Positions 15,517 to 25,760 of a stretch of DNA of 42,310 nt are shown one piece after another; the stretch's first letter is position 1, and each line of letters begins with the position of its first letter. This DNA is from Reyranella sp. (lineage in GTDB: Bacteria > Pseudomonadota > Alphaproteobacteria > Reyranellales > Reyranellaceae). Under the pieces are notes generated by a model that worked only from the letters and a program-made list of their open reading frames with translations, had not been told where the DNA came from and searched no databases. Where the stretch lies: positions 1 through 42,310 of the forward strand of contig JAKFVH010000003.1 of NCBI GenBank assembly GCA_021732285.1, written 5' to 3'. Made by a program: the position numbers and the translations under genes.

Positions 15517-17598
15517 ATGCGTCCGCAGAGCCTGACCCCCCTGTTTGCCCAGACCACGTCGCTGCCCGGCATCGGGCCGCGGTTGGGCAAGCTCGTGGAG
15601 AAACTTGCAGGCCCACTGGTCGTCGACCTTCTGTGGCACCTGCCCTTCGCCGTGGTCGACCGGCGCAACGCGCCCGAGGTGCTGCACGCCAAGGCGGGCG
15701 AGATCGCCACCATGACCGTGACGGTCGACGAGCACCTGGTGCCGCGCAATCCGCGCCAGCCCTATCGCGTGTGGTGCAGCGACGAGACCGGCCGGCTCTG
15801 CCTCACCTACTTCAACGGCCGCGAGGACTACCTGAAGAAGCTGCTGCCGCCGGGCGAGGTGCGCGTGGTGAGCGGCAAGGTCGAGATCTACCAGGGCGAG
15901 GTGCAGATGACGCACCCCGACCACGTCGTGCCAATCGACCAGCGCGAGCAGATCCTGCGCGTCGAGCCGGTCTATGGGCTCACCGCCGGCCTGACGCAGC
16001 GGCCGGTGCAGAAGGCGATCGCCGCTGCCGTCGAGCGCGCGCCCGAGCTGCCTGAGTGGCAGGACGCGGCCTTCCACAAGCGCAACAAGTGGGACAGCTG
16101 GCACGCCGCGTTGGCGCGCGCCCACGCGCCGGACGAAGAGACCGACCTCTCGCCGATGCATCCGGCGCGCGCGCGGCTTGCCTTCGACGAGCTTCTGGCA
16201 AGCCAGCTCGCCATTGCCCTGGTGCGTCATCACAATCGCACGGTCGCGGGTCATGTCACCAAGGGCGACGGCAAGCTGCGCGTAAAAGTGCTGAAAAGCC
16301 TGCCCTTCGAATTGACGCCGAGCCAGAAGACCGCGGTCGGCGAGATCGAGGCCGACATGGCCAAGGCCGAGCGCATGATCCGCCTGCTGCAGGGCGACGT
16401 CGGCAGCGGCAAGACGCTGGTCGCCCTGCTCGCCATGCTGATCTGCGTCGAGGCGGGCGCCCAGGCCGCGCTGATGGCGCCGACCGAGATTCTTGCGCGC
16501 CAGCATCACGCCACCATCGCGTCGCTCGCCGAGGCGGCCGGCGTGCGGCTGGCGCTGCTGACGGGCCGCGATGGCCAGAAGCAGAAGAAGGAAACCTTGA
16601 GCGGCCTGGCCGACGGCTCGATCCATCTCGTGGTCGGCACGCACGCGCTCGTGCAGGAGGAGGTCGAGTTCGCCGACCTGGCGCTCGCCGTGGTCGACGA
16701 GCAGCATCGCTTTGGCGTGCACCAGCGCATGGCGCTGTCGTCCAAGGGCCATGCCGTCGACCTTTTGGTGATGACGGCGACGCCCATCCCGCGCACCCTG
16801 ATGCTGGCGGCCTACGGCGACCTCGACGTCTCCAAGCTCACCGAGAAGCCGGCCGGCCGCCAGCCGATCGACACCCGCACCATCCCACTCGAGCGCATCG
16901 CCGAGGTGGCCGACGCCGTCGGCCGGCAGATCGCAAGCGGCGGCCGCGTCTACTGGGTGTGCCCGCTTATCGAGGAATCGGAGGACATCGACCTCGCCAA
17001 TGCCGAGGAGCGCTTCCGGCTGCTGAGCGCGCGCTTCCCCGGCAAGGTCGGCCTGCTGCATGGCCGCCTGAAGGGCGCCGAGCGCGAGGCGACCATGGCG
17101 GCGTTCGCCGAAGGCCGCTTGTCGATCCTGGTGGCGACCACCGTGATCGAGGTCGGCGTCGACGTGCCCGCCGCGACCGTGATGGTGATCGAGCATGCCG
17201 AGCGCTTTGGCCTGGCCCAGCTCCACCAGCTGCGCGGCCGCGTCGGACGCGGTGCGGCCAAGTCGACCTGCCTGTTGCTCTACGCCCAGCCGCTCGGCGA
17301 GACCGCCAAGGCGCGGCTCGCCATCATGCGCGAGACCGAGGACGGCTTTCGCATCGCCGAAGAGGACCTGCGCCTGCGCGGCGCCGGCGAGCTTTTGGGC
17401 ACCCGGCAAAGCGGCCTGCCCGACATGCGGCTGGCCGACCTCGCGGCCCATGGCGAGCTTTTGCAGGCGGCGCGTGACGACGCGCGGCTGGTGATCGAGC
17501 GCGATCCCGACCTGCAGTCCGAACGGGGCGCGGCACTGCGCGCCCTGCTCTACCTGTTCCGCCGCGACGACGCCGTCAGGACATTGCGCGCGGGCTAG
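15517..17598 (+). CDS. recG: ATP-dependent DNA helicase RecG
   Basis: The 693-aa protein has the N-terminal wedge/OB domain (about 1-180, starting with LPGIGPRLGKLVEKLA). The superfamily-2 helicase core has Walker A GDVGSGKTL near 294-302, DEQHRFG near 393, TATPIPRTL, VIEVGVDVPAATVMVIEHAERFGLAQ (motif region V) and QLRGRVGRG. The C-terminal TRG motif region follows (RIAEEDLRLRGAGELLGTRQSG). RecG remodels stalled forks and Holliday junctions. It is divergent from sdhE-mfd with a 74-base gap containing a small hairpin, CGGCCAAAAGGCCG. Its TAG stop shares a CTAG with the frameshift-corrected stop of the convergent DUF4139 gene. Confidence 0.97.
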   Translation: MRPQSLTPLFAQTTSLPGIGPRLGKLVEKLAGPLVVDLLWHLPFAVVDRRNAPEVLHAKAGEIATMTVTVDEHLVPRNPRQPYRVWCSDETGRLCLTYFNGREDYLKKLLPPGEVRVVSGKVEIYQGEVQMTHPDHVVPIDQREQILRVEPVYGLTAGLTQRPVQKAIAAAVERAPELPEWQDAAFHKRNKWDSWHAALARAHAPDEETDLSPMHPARARLAFDELLASQLAIALVRHHNRTVAGHVTKGDGKLRVKVLKSLPFELTPSQKTAVGEIEADMAKAERMIRLLQGDVGSGKTLVALLAMLICVEAGAQAALMAPTEILARQHHATIASLAEAAGVRLALLTGRDGQKQKKETLSGLADGSIHLVVGTHALVQEEVEFADLALAVVDEQHRFGVHQRMALSSKGHAVDLLVMTATPIPRTLMLAAYGDLDVSKLTEKPAGRQPIDTRTIPLERIAEVADAVGRQIASGGRVYWVCPLIEESEDIDLANAEERFRLLSARFPGKVGLLHGRLKGAEREATMAAFAEGRLSILVATTVIEVGVDVPAATVMVIEHAERFGLAQLHQLRGRVGRGAAKSTCLLLYAQPLGETAKARLAIMRETEDGFRIAEEDLRLRGAGELLGTRQSGLPDMRLADLAAHGELLQAARDDARLVIERDPDLQSERGAALRALLYLFRRDDAVRTLRAG

Positions 17599-19624
17599 CC
17601 GAGCTGCGCCACGTAGGCGCGCAGGGCATCGCGCGCCGTCTCGACGCCCTTCTCCGCATCGGTACGGCGCTTGGCGATGGCTTCGAGATCGCGGTCTCCT
17701 GCTTGTCCAGGGTCGCGAGGTAGCGGCGCTGCAAATCGCTGTTGGCCGGCACGCGCGCGAGGTTGTCGCGCAGGCGGGCCTGCTCCTGCACGATCGCCTG
17801 GCGCTCGGCATCGGCCTGCGTGACCTTGCGCTGGGCGTCACTGACCGCGGCCTGCAGCTGCAGGATCCTGGTCAACGCCTCGCGCGTCTTGGCGTCGAAC
17901 TCGCGGGCCTGGGCGTAGACCCGGATCTGGTCGGCCGAACCGTCGACCAGGCGCAGCTCCTGCTGCTGGGTCTGCTCCTGCACGACCTCGAAGGTCTGGG
18001 TCTGATCGCCGCCCGGCAGCTGGAAGGTGATGCGGTAGTTGCCCTCGCTCAGCTCGACGCCCTTCGGCTCGGGCTTCACCAATGTCCAGCCCGGCAGGCG
18101 GCGCTGCACGATCACGAGCTGGCGCGGCTCCTTGGCCGGGCCCTTTACGCGATAGGTCACGGTCTGGCGCACGATGCGCGACAGCTTCAGCGCGCCCTGG
18201 GCGATCGTGCCCGTGGCGATGCGGTCGGTCTGCGCGGCGTCGCGCTCGATCACGATCTTCTCGTCGAGCGCATAGGCCAAAAGCCGCGTCTCGCCGACCG
18301 GGAAGCCCGACAACCGCGCGTCGCCGACATAGGCGACGTAGCCCGCCTTGTCCCGCTCGTAGAGGGTGATCAGGCCGGCCGGCAGGCCGCTGTCGCCGTC
18401 GTTGGTGATGCGGATCGCCGCCAGCGGGTTCCTGGGCGCGGTCTCGGCCTGGTAGAGCGCCAGCCGCTGCACCGGCATCTGGCGATCGATGATCGGGATC
18501 GAGAGCGTGCGGCCGTTGGCGACGCTGACGGCGCGCGGAAAGCGGAACACGACCTGGGTCGCCGCATCGGTCGCCTCGAACTGATCGGCGGCGGCCGCAC
18601 CGGTCGGGGGCGGCGCGACCGTCGCGGCAGCAGCACCGCGTTCCTGCTGCGGGCGATAAGGGGCCGGTGCTGGCGGAGGCGGTGGCGGGGGTGCCGCCTT
18701 CAGGCGGTCCTGCGCTTCGACGCCGCCGCGATCGACACCGGGCATCAGTTTCCCGGCGACCTCGATCGGCACTTCGGGCCGCTTCACGTAGTAGGCTTCG
18801 TAGAGCGCCTGCCGGAAGGCCACGGGACGGCCGGAGACGAGAGTGAGATCGACGTCCTTCCAGTCCTGGCCGCTGAGATTCTCGACCGTCGCCCAGCCCT
18901 GCAGGGCGGAGCGCGCGGCGGCGGGATCGGCCGGCAGGGTCAGGCGATACGACGCCTTCCACACCGGCACCTCGACGATGTAGGCGACGCGCACCGTGCG
19001 CTGCCCCTGCCCGCGCGCCGACAGCTCCAAGGTGCGCGCATCCTTGGCGCGGTTGGTCTGGATGGCGAGCAGCGCGTTGGAAACCTTCTCGCGAAGTGCT
19101 GCGTCGGCGAACTGCAGGTTCTCTGCGTCCTCCAGGATGAACTGCTGCAGGCCGCGGTCGGTCAGCAGGGTGACGCGCGTGCGCTTGGTCGTGGCCTTGC
19201 CGTCATTCAGCGAAACCGTCTCCTCCTGCACCGAGACGATGCGGCCGGTGATGGCGCGCGCGCCGCCCACGGTGACCTGCGCGCCTTTCAGCGTCGACAG
19301 CAGGTCGGCCGGCGAGGAGAGCGAGTCCTGGTCGAACGGCAGGTCCTTGAAGGCCTGCGCCAGCGGCTCGCGCCCGGGCAGGCTGAGCCCACTCACCCCG
19401 CCCTTGTCGTCATAGACCACCAGGCTTTTCAGGACGTCGTCGACCTGCTCGAGCGACACGGTGAGCTTAAGCGTGGCGTCGCCGTCGACCGTGGCTTCGT
19501 ACTCGAAATAGCCCAGGCCGCCCGACGACAGCATGACGCGCTTCAGCGTCAGCTCCTGGGCGACGGCGGACAGCGGAAACGCGAACAGGCCCAGCAGGGC
19601 GACGAGCGAAAGAAGGTGGTGCAT
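17576..19624 (-). CDS. DUF4139 domain-containing secreted protein, frameshifted near the 3' end
   Basis: As written the frame encodes 682 aa. The start ATG at 19624 follows GGGAGAG and opens a signal peptide (MHHLLSLVALLGLFAFPLSAVAQ). A beta-rich DUF4139-type region includes WKASYRLTLP and VENLSGQDWKDVDLTLVSGRPVAF, with a proline-rich linker (APPPPPPPAPAP). A coiled-coil C-terminus follows. The final 35-40 residues are Arg/Pro/Ser nonsense. Skipping one base near 17690 restores a helical ending (DLEAIAKRRTDAEKG...YVAQLG) that stops at 17595, within the CTAG of the recG stop. Exported, probably periplasmic or surface; function unknown. The frameshift is either a real mutation or a sequencing error. 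Confidence 0.82.
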   Translation of the reverse strand: MHHLLSLVALLGLFAFPLSAVAQELTLKRVMLSSGGLGYFEYEATVDGDATLKLTVSLEQVDDVLKSLVVYDDKGGVSGLSLPGREPLAQAFKDLPFDQDSLSSPADLLSTLKGAQVTVGGARAITGRIVSVQEETVSLNDGKATTKRTRVTLLTDRGLQQFILEDAENLQFADAALREKVSNALLAIQTNRAKDARTLELSARGQGQRTVRVAYIVEVPVWKASYRLTLPADPAAARSALQGWATVENLSGQDWKDVDLTLVSGRPVAFRQALYEAYYVKRPEVPIEVAGKLMPGVDRGGVEAQDRLKAAPPPPPPPAPAPYRPQQERGAAAATVAPPPTGAAAADQFEATDAATQVVFRFPRAVSVANGRTLSIPIIDRQMPVQRLALYQAETAPRNPLAAIRITNDGDSGLPAGLITLYERDKAGYVAYVGDARLSGFPVGETRLLAYALDEKIVIERDAAQTDRIATGTIAQGALKLSRIVRQTVTYRVKGPAKEPRQLVIVQRRLPGWTLVKPEPKGVELSEGNYRITFQLPGGDQTQTFEVVQEQTQQQELRLVDGSADQIRVYAQAREFDAKTREALTRILQLQAAVSDAQRKVTQADAERQAIVQEQARLRDNLARVPANSDLQRRYLATLDKQETAISKPSPSAVPMRRRASRRRAMPCAPTWRSSASPRAMS
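17688..17698 (-). other. Probable one-base deletion (frameshift site)
   Basis: On the minus strand the coding sequence reads ...GAG ACC GCG ATC TCG AAG, after which the protein loses family character. Reading from GAT CTC GAA GCC ATC instead yields a 31-codon charged helical sequence ending in TAG at 17595-17597. The corrected gene length (2030 bases plus one) is a multiple of three. One missing base, for example GCC shortened to GC before GAT, explains both observations. Confidence 0.75.
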
Positions 19625-19802
19625 GAGCTCTCCCGGCGATGCGTGGCGCACGGTGATCTTCGACTGTGACACAACCGCGGCGGACGCACGACGAAAGTAC
19701 GGGACACTTCGTGATCATCCGTAACGAACCAGGGCTGACATTCGTCTCCCAGTTGCAGCGCATCACTTCAAGTTGCGCTCGTAACGGCGAGGAGGCACAT
19801 TG

Positions 19803-20069
19803 ATGGCTTACGCATTCGACACCTTGGGCTATGCCAAACGGCTACGGGATGCCGGGGTAAGCCAGGTACAAGCCGAAGCTCATGCCGAGGCAGCGCGGGA
19901 GTTCGTGATGGGCGACCTGGTCACAAAAGCTGATCTCCAGGCCACGAAAGCTGATCTCCAGGCCGCGATGGATACCCTCTCGTTGCGGTTGACCTTGAGG
20001 TTAGGCGTCATGCTGGCGACAGGGCTTGCTACGAGCATCGGCCTCATCGCGGCGATCATCAAGCTTTAG
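19803..20069 (+). CDS. Small coiled-coil membrane protein, DUF1640-like
   Basis: The 88-aa protein starts at ATG 19803 behind GAGGAGG (19789-19795). The N-terminal AYAFDTLGYAKRLRDAGVSQVQAEAHAEA resembles DUF1640 proteins (FDT...A..L..AG....QAEA). It is followed by a short duplicated coiled-coil unit (TKADLQATKADLQAAMD, from a 21-base direct repeat) and one C-terminal transmembrane helix (GVMLATGLATSIGLIAAIIKL). These small tail-anchored proteins are widespread in Proteobacteria, often in several copies, and have no settled function. It is monocistronic, convergent with the molybdenum-cofactor operon. Confidence 0.85.
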   Translation: MAYAFDTLGYAKRLRDAGVSQVQAEAHAEAAREFVMGDLVTKADLQATKADLQAAMDTLSLRLTLRLGVMLATGLATSIGLIAAIIKL

Positions 20070-20088
20070 GCAGGCGAGCAGCACTCCC

Positions 20089-20493
20089 TCAGGACAGCGC
20101 CTCTTTCAGCGCCTCGAACGGCAGCAACACGCACTCATGCCGCGACTTGTGGCTCCTGACCGGGGCGAAGGCCGCGAACGGCTCGCCGGCCTCGCCCTCC
20201 TCGCGGCCGATGGCGCGTTCGGCGTCGAGGCGCACCTTCTCGATGCCGGCGGCGTTGCGGCCGACCGCGACCGAGGCCAGCGCCGAGGCCGACGCCTGGC
20301 AGAGCAGGCAGCCGCGCACCTGATGGGCGATCTCGGCGATCTTGCCGTTGTCGACCTTCACGTCGATGACGACGCGATCGCCACACAACGGATTGTCGCG
20401 CCGCGCCGACCTGGTCGGTGATGCGAGCTTGCCCGCTCCCGTCTTCGCCTTGGCCAAGGCGACGATGCGGTCCTGGTAGAGCTGGTCGGTCAT
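20089..20493 (-). CDS. SufU/IscU-like iron-sulfur cluster scaffold or sulfur acceptor
   Basis: The 134-aa NifU_N-type protein has Cys37 with Asp39 (NPLCGDR), Cys62 (RGCLLCQASAS) and Cys121 (RHECVLL), the ligand set of SufU/IscU. Cys65 is an additional cysteine where relatives usually have Ala/Ser (GCAISQAS). SufU proteins accept sulfur from a SufS-type desulfurase. Here the ATG overlaps the sufS stop (ATGA), so the two are a translationally coupled pair. The operon context of XdhC, MobA-like and Cox proteins suggests the pair may serve molybdenum-enzyme maturation rather than, or as well as, general Fe-S assembly. It is the last gene of the operon. Confidence 0.88.
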   Translation of the reverse strand: MTDQLYQDRIVALAKAKTGAGKLASPTRSARRDNPLCGDRVVIDVKVDNGKIAEIAHQVRGCLLCQASASALASVAVGRNAAGIEKVRLDAERAIGREEGEAGEPFAAFAPVRSHKSRHECVLLPFEALKEALS

Positions 20494-21706
20494 CGCAGCG
20501 TGCGGGCGGCGTGCTGGACGCCGGTCAGCAGGGCGTCGATATCGGTGTTGTCGTTGTAGGGCGCGATCGACACGCGGGTGGTGCCGTCGAGATCGAAGCG
20601 GTCCATCAGGGGCTGGCAGCAGTGATGGCCGGCGCGCACCGCGACGCCGAACGAATCCAGGGTCTGCGCCACGTCGTGCGGATGGACGCCCTCGAGCAGG
20701 AACGACACCACAGGATAGCGGTTCTGCGTGCTGCCCGGCCCGAACAAGGTCGCGCCATCGATCTTCTGCAAACCGTCCATCAGGCGTTCGACCAGCGCCA
20801 TCTCGTGCGCGTGCGCTTCCTTCCAGTCGAGGGTGCGCATCCACTGGCAGGCGGCGCCCAGCCCGATCGCCGGGCCGATCGGCGGCGTGCCGGCCTCGAA
20901 GCGGCGCGGCGGCGGCGCCCAGGTCGTCTCGGCGAAGGTGACACGGCCGATCATCGAGCCGCCGCCGTGGAACGGCGGCATGGCTTCCAGATGCTCGGCC
21001 TTGGCCCACAAGACGCCGATGCCGTTGGGTCCATACGCCTTGTGGCCGGCGAAAACATAGAAATCGATGCCCATGGCTGACAGATCAACCGGCCCGTGCG
21101 GAATGCGCTGCGCTCCGTCGAGCATGACCTTGGCACCGACCGTTTTGGCCAGCGTCACCACGGCATGGACGTCGACCAGGGTGCCGGTGACGTTGGAGAC
21201 GTGGGCCAGCGAGATCAGCTTAGTGCGCGGCGTCAGCAGTCGCGGTAGCGCGTTGAGGTCGATGCGGCCGTTGACCGTCACGGGCACGACGTCGATCTCG
21301 ATGCCGCTCCTCTGGCGCAGCAGCTGCCAGGGCACGATGTTGGAATGGTGCTCCAGCTCCGACAGGATGATGCGATCGCCGGGCTTCAGCAGCGAGCCGT
21401 AGGAGTAGGCCACGAGATTGATCGCCGCCGTGCAGCCGCCGGTGAACACGACCTCCATCGGATCGACGCTGAGGAAGTTCGCGACCTCGACGCGCGCGTT
21501 CTCGTAGGCCTCGGTGGCGCGCTCGGCCAGGCGATGCACGCCGCGCAGCACGTTGGCGCGGCTGGTCGTCTCGTAGGTGCGCACGGCGTCGAGCACGGCC
21601 TCGGGCGTCTGCGCCGAGGCGCCGTTGTCGAGGTAATGCACCGGCTGCCCGTCGATGATCTGCGACAGGATGGGGAACTGCCGGCGGACGGTATTAACGT
21701 CGAAAC

Positions 21707-21710
<4 letters not shown>
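20490..21710 (-). CDS. sufS: SufS-family cysteine desulfurase
   Basis: The 406-aa class-V aminotransferase-fold enzyme has PLP lysine Lys224 (AGHKAYGP), Asp198/Gln201 (MLDGAQ), His121-His122 (ELEHHSN) and catalytic Cys364 in RAGHHCCQPL. The motif spacing matches group II desulfurases (SufS/CsdA). It releases sulfur from L-cysteine as a persulfide. Start ATG 21710 overlaps the upstream stop (ATGA); a longer frame to 21884 only reads through the neighbour. Located between a MobA-like protein and a SufU-like scaffold and downstream of XdhC, it is placed like Rhodobacter NifS4, which sulfurates molybdenum cofactor bound to XdhC. Its role here is inferred from this context. Confidence 0.93.
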
Positions 21711-23352
<1,642 letters not shown>

Positions 23353-23356
<4 letters not shown>

Positions 23357-24081
23357 GCGGCGGCCACCTTGGGCGCCAAAAGCGCCTCCAGCCGGCGCGC
23401 CCGCGCCTCGATGATCTGGCCCAGGATCGACACGGCGATCTCGGCCGGCGACTTGGCGCCGATGTTGAGGCCCACGGGCCCATGGATGCGCTCGAACTGC
23501 TCGTCGGTGATGCCGGCTTCCTTGAGGCGGTCCTTGCGCTTGGCATGGGTGCGCTTGCTGCCGAGAGCACCGACGTAGAAGACGTCGGACCTGAGGGCTG
23601 CTTCGAGCGCCGGGTCGTCGAGCTTGGGATCGTGCGTCAAGGTCACCACGGCGGTCGAGACATCGAGGCCCATCTTGTTGAAGGCCTCGTCGGCCCATTC
23701 CTGCACGACTTTTACGCCCGGGAAACGATTCGTAGTCGCCCAGGCGCCGCGCGGATCGACGACGGTGACGTCGAAGTCGAGCATGGTCGCCATCGGCGCC
23801 AGCGACTGCGCGATGTGTACCGCGCCGACGACGATCAGCCGCGCCGGCGGCACGTAGACATTGAGGAAGATCTTGGCGCCGCCAACATCGACGGTCTCGC
23901 TGCGGCCGACCTCCATGGCGCGGCGCGCCGCAGCTACCACGGCTGCATCGCCGGCCAGCGGCCCCTCGGCCTTGTCGCGGTAGACGAGCGCCTCGGCGGC
24001 GTCGCTGAGCCGCGTCGCCAGGACGACGGCGCGACGCTCGGAGCGGGCGGCCTGCAGGGCGGCGATGGTTTCGGCCTTCAT
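23353..24081 (-). CDS. XdhC-family protein, C-terminal Rossmann type
   Basis: The 242-aa protein has a Rossmann-like XdhC_C domain, with RLIVVGAVHIAQSLAPMA at 81-98, then DFDVTVVDPRGAWATTNRFP, TLTHDPKLDDPAL and VFYVGALGSKRTHAKR. The normal GxGH of the glycine loop reads GAVH here. XdhC/CoxF proteins bind molybdenum cofactor and deliver it, sulfurated, to xanthine dehydrogenase or CO dehydrogenase-type enzymes. The N-terminal CoxI half is carried by a separate gene immediately upstream, one base away, so the protein appears split into two polypeptides. Confidence 0.92.
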
Positions 24082-24082
24082 C

Positions 24083-24403
24083 TCAGTTCACCTTCTCGAC
24101 GAAGACCTGGACCTTGCCGCCGCACGCCAGACCGACATCCCAGGCCTGCTCGTCGGTGACGCCGAAATCCAGGAGCCGCGGCTTGCCGTCCTTGATCGCG
24201 GCCAGCGCCTCCTGAACGACCGCGCCCTCGATGCAGCCGCCGGACACCGAGCCGACCATGGCGCCGCTGTCGTCGACGCCGAGCTGGCTGCCGACCGGGC
24301 GCGGCGAGGATCCCCAGGTGGTGATCACGGTCGCAATGGCCACGCCCTTGCCGGAGGCCTTCCACTTGCCGACCTGATCCAGGACATCGAGTGCGTCGCT
24401 CAT
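24083..24403 (-). CDS. XdhC/CoxI N-terminal domain protein
   Basis: The 106-aa protein matches the XdhC_CoxI domain: GSSPRPVGSQLGV (31-43), GSVSGGCIEGAV with Cys57, and FGVTDEQAWDVGLACGGKVQVFVE with Cys94. These Gly-Cys segments are the conserved cofactor-handling parts of the family. It ends one base before the XdhC Rossmann gene, and the two together make a complete XdhC. It begins 3 bases after the CoxE-type gene stop, so it is within the same operon. Cytoplasmic chaperone for molybdenum cofactor. Confidence 0.92.
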   Translation of the reverse strand: MSDALDVLDQVGKWKASGKGVAIATVITTWGSSPRPVGSQLGVDDSGAMVGSVSGGCIEGAVVQEALAAIKDGKPRLLDFGVTDEQAWDVGLACGGKVQVFVEKVN

Positions 24404-24406
24404 CGC

Positions 24407-25660
24407 CTACTCCTTGCGCAATTCGGTTTGCCAGGCGCCCAGCCTCTTGTCGGCGCCCAGCGGCGCCGCGCCGAGGGCGGCTATGAGCCCGGCCAGGCTT
24501 TCGAGATTATGCACCGGCCGGAACTCGTCGACATGGGGCAGCATCGCCTTGTTGCCCTGAGATTTGGGCTCGTAGGCGCCGTACCGCAAGAGCGGGTTCA
24601 GCCAGATCAGGCGTGAGCAAGACTTGTGCAAGCGCTCCATTTCCTCAGCCAAGCCTGCGGCACCCTCGCGGTCCAGCCCGTCTGTGATCAGCAGAACGAC
24701 AGCGCCCTGCCCCAGCACGCGGCGCGACCACCTGTTGTTGAACTCGTGTAAGGTCTGGCCGATGCGCGTGCCGCCCGACCAGTCTTCTACCTGGGCCGAG
24801 GCCTTCTGCAGGGCGATGTCGACGTCCTTGTTGCGCAGGGCGCGGCCAACGTTGCTGAGACGCGTGCCGAAGGTGAAGCAGTAGACGCGATCGCGGTCGT
24901 TGGTGATGGCGTGCATGAAGTGCAGGAACATGCGCGTGTAGCGGGCCATCGACCCGGAGATGTCGCACAGGATAACGAGCGGCGGCGGGCGCTTGCGTGG
25001 CTCGCGCTTGCGCAGCTCGGTCAGGCCCTCCGGCCTGAGCGCGCGGCGCAGCGAGGCGCGGAAGTCGACGCGCGGACCGCGGCGGGCCGGCTGGTAGCGC
25101 CGGGTGCGACGCAGCGGCACCGGCAGGCGCAGCCGCGAGATGGCGCGTAGCGCCTCGTCGATCTCGGCCTGCGACATCTGCTCGAAGTCGCGGTGCTGAA
25201 GGACCTCGCGGTCGGAGACGGTGAAGGTCGCCTCGATCTCGACCTCGGGCGGCTCTTCCTCCTCCGCCTTGGGCGCCTCGCCGCGACCGGGCTGCAGGGC
25301 GTCCTGCAGTCGGCGGCTGAGCTGCTTCTTGTCGTCGGGATCGGCCGGCACGCTGATCGACGGCAGCAGCATCTCCATCATCTTCTCGAGGAGACGGGGA
25401 TTGCGCCAATAGACGTGGAAGGCCTGGTCGAAGATCTCGCGCTGGTCGCGGCGGTTCACGAACACCGAGTGCAGCGTCCAGTAGAAGTCGTCGCGCTTCT
25501 TGAGGCCGGCCGCCTCGACCGCCTCGACGGCGCGCAGCACCTGGCCCGGACCGACGCGCAGGCCCGCCGTGCGCAAGGTGCGGGCGAAATGCACGATGTT
25601 GTTGGCGAGCATGCCGTGACGGCGCTCGGGCGTGGGTGAGGTTTCAGGCAGCGCGTCCAT
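24407..25660 (-). CDS. CoxE-like VWA domain protein
   Basis: The 417-aa protein has a charged N-terminal region and a C-terminal von Willebrand A domain with the MIDAS motif Asp233-x-Ser235-x-Ser237 (LCDISGSMARYTRM) and later FTFGTRLSNV and LLITDGLDR. This is the layout of CoxE, which works with the MoxR ATPase CoxD in maturing the Mo/Cu active site of CO dehydrogenase in Afipia carboxidovorans. ATG 25660 is preferred to the adjacent GTG 25663. A family B repeat lies between it and the upstream ATPase gene. Known partners are MoxR ATPases; the enzyme client here is unknown. Confidence 0.9.
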   Translation of the reverse strand: MDALPETSPTPERRHGMLANNIVHFARTLRTAGLRVGPGQVLRAVEAVEAAGLKKRDDFYWTLHSVFVNRRDQREIFDQAFHVYWRNPRLLEKMMEMLLPSISVPADPDDKKQLSRRLQDALQPGRGEAPKAEEEEPPEVEIEATFTVSDREVLQHRDFEQMSQAEIDEALRAISRLRLPVPLRRTRRYQPARRGPRVDFRASLRRALRPEGLTELRKREPRKRPPPLVILCDISGSMARYTRMFLHFMHAITNDRDRVYCFTFGTRLSNVGRALRNKDVDIALQKASAQVEDWSGGTRIGQTLHEFNNRWSRRVLGQGAVVLLITDGLDREGAAGLAEEMERLHKSCSRLIWLNPLLRYGAYEPKSQGNKAMLPHVDEFRPVHNLESLAGLIAALGAAPLGADKRLGAWQTELRKE

Positions 25661-25668
25661 CACTCAGA

Positions 25669-25742
25669 CTCTTTTGGACCCCGCGCATCCTGCGCGCTCA
25701 TGATCATGAGGCGCGCAGGATGCGCGCGGTCCGGAAGACGAT
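25669..25742. repeat. Nested cruciform repeat, family B, copy 2
   Basis: The unit ACTCTTTTGGACC...GGTCCGGAAGACGAT encloses a nearly perfect palindrome. GCGCATCCTGCGCGC and its complement lie on either side of the shared centre TCATGATCATGA. The hairpin sequences differ from copies 1 and 3, but pairing is preserved. It occupies the gap between the CoxD-like and CoxE-like genes inside an operon, so it will be present in the mRNA and could set their relative stability or expression. Confidence 0.85.
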
Positions 25743-25760
25743 GAAACCGCCATTCCATTT

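Noticed and set aside
15511..17841. 776-codon minus-strand frame opposite recG
   Set aside because: recG is unambiguous. The frame runs across the gene boundary and is rich in His, Gln and Arg as antisense frames are here.
19921..19970. Short direct repeat (GAAAGCTGATCTCCAGGCC twice)
   Set aside because: Explained by the duplicated coiled-coil unit TKADLQA in the DUF1640-like protein, common for that family.
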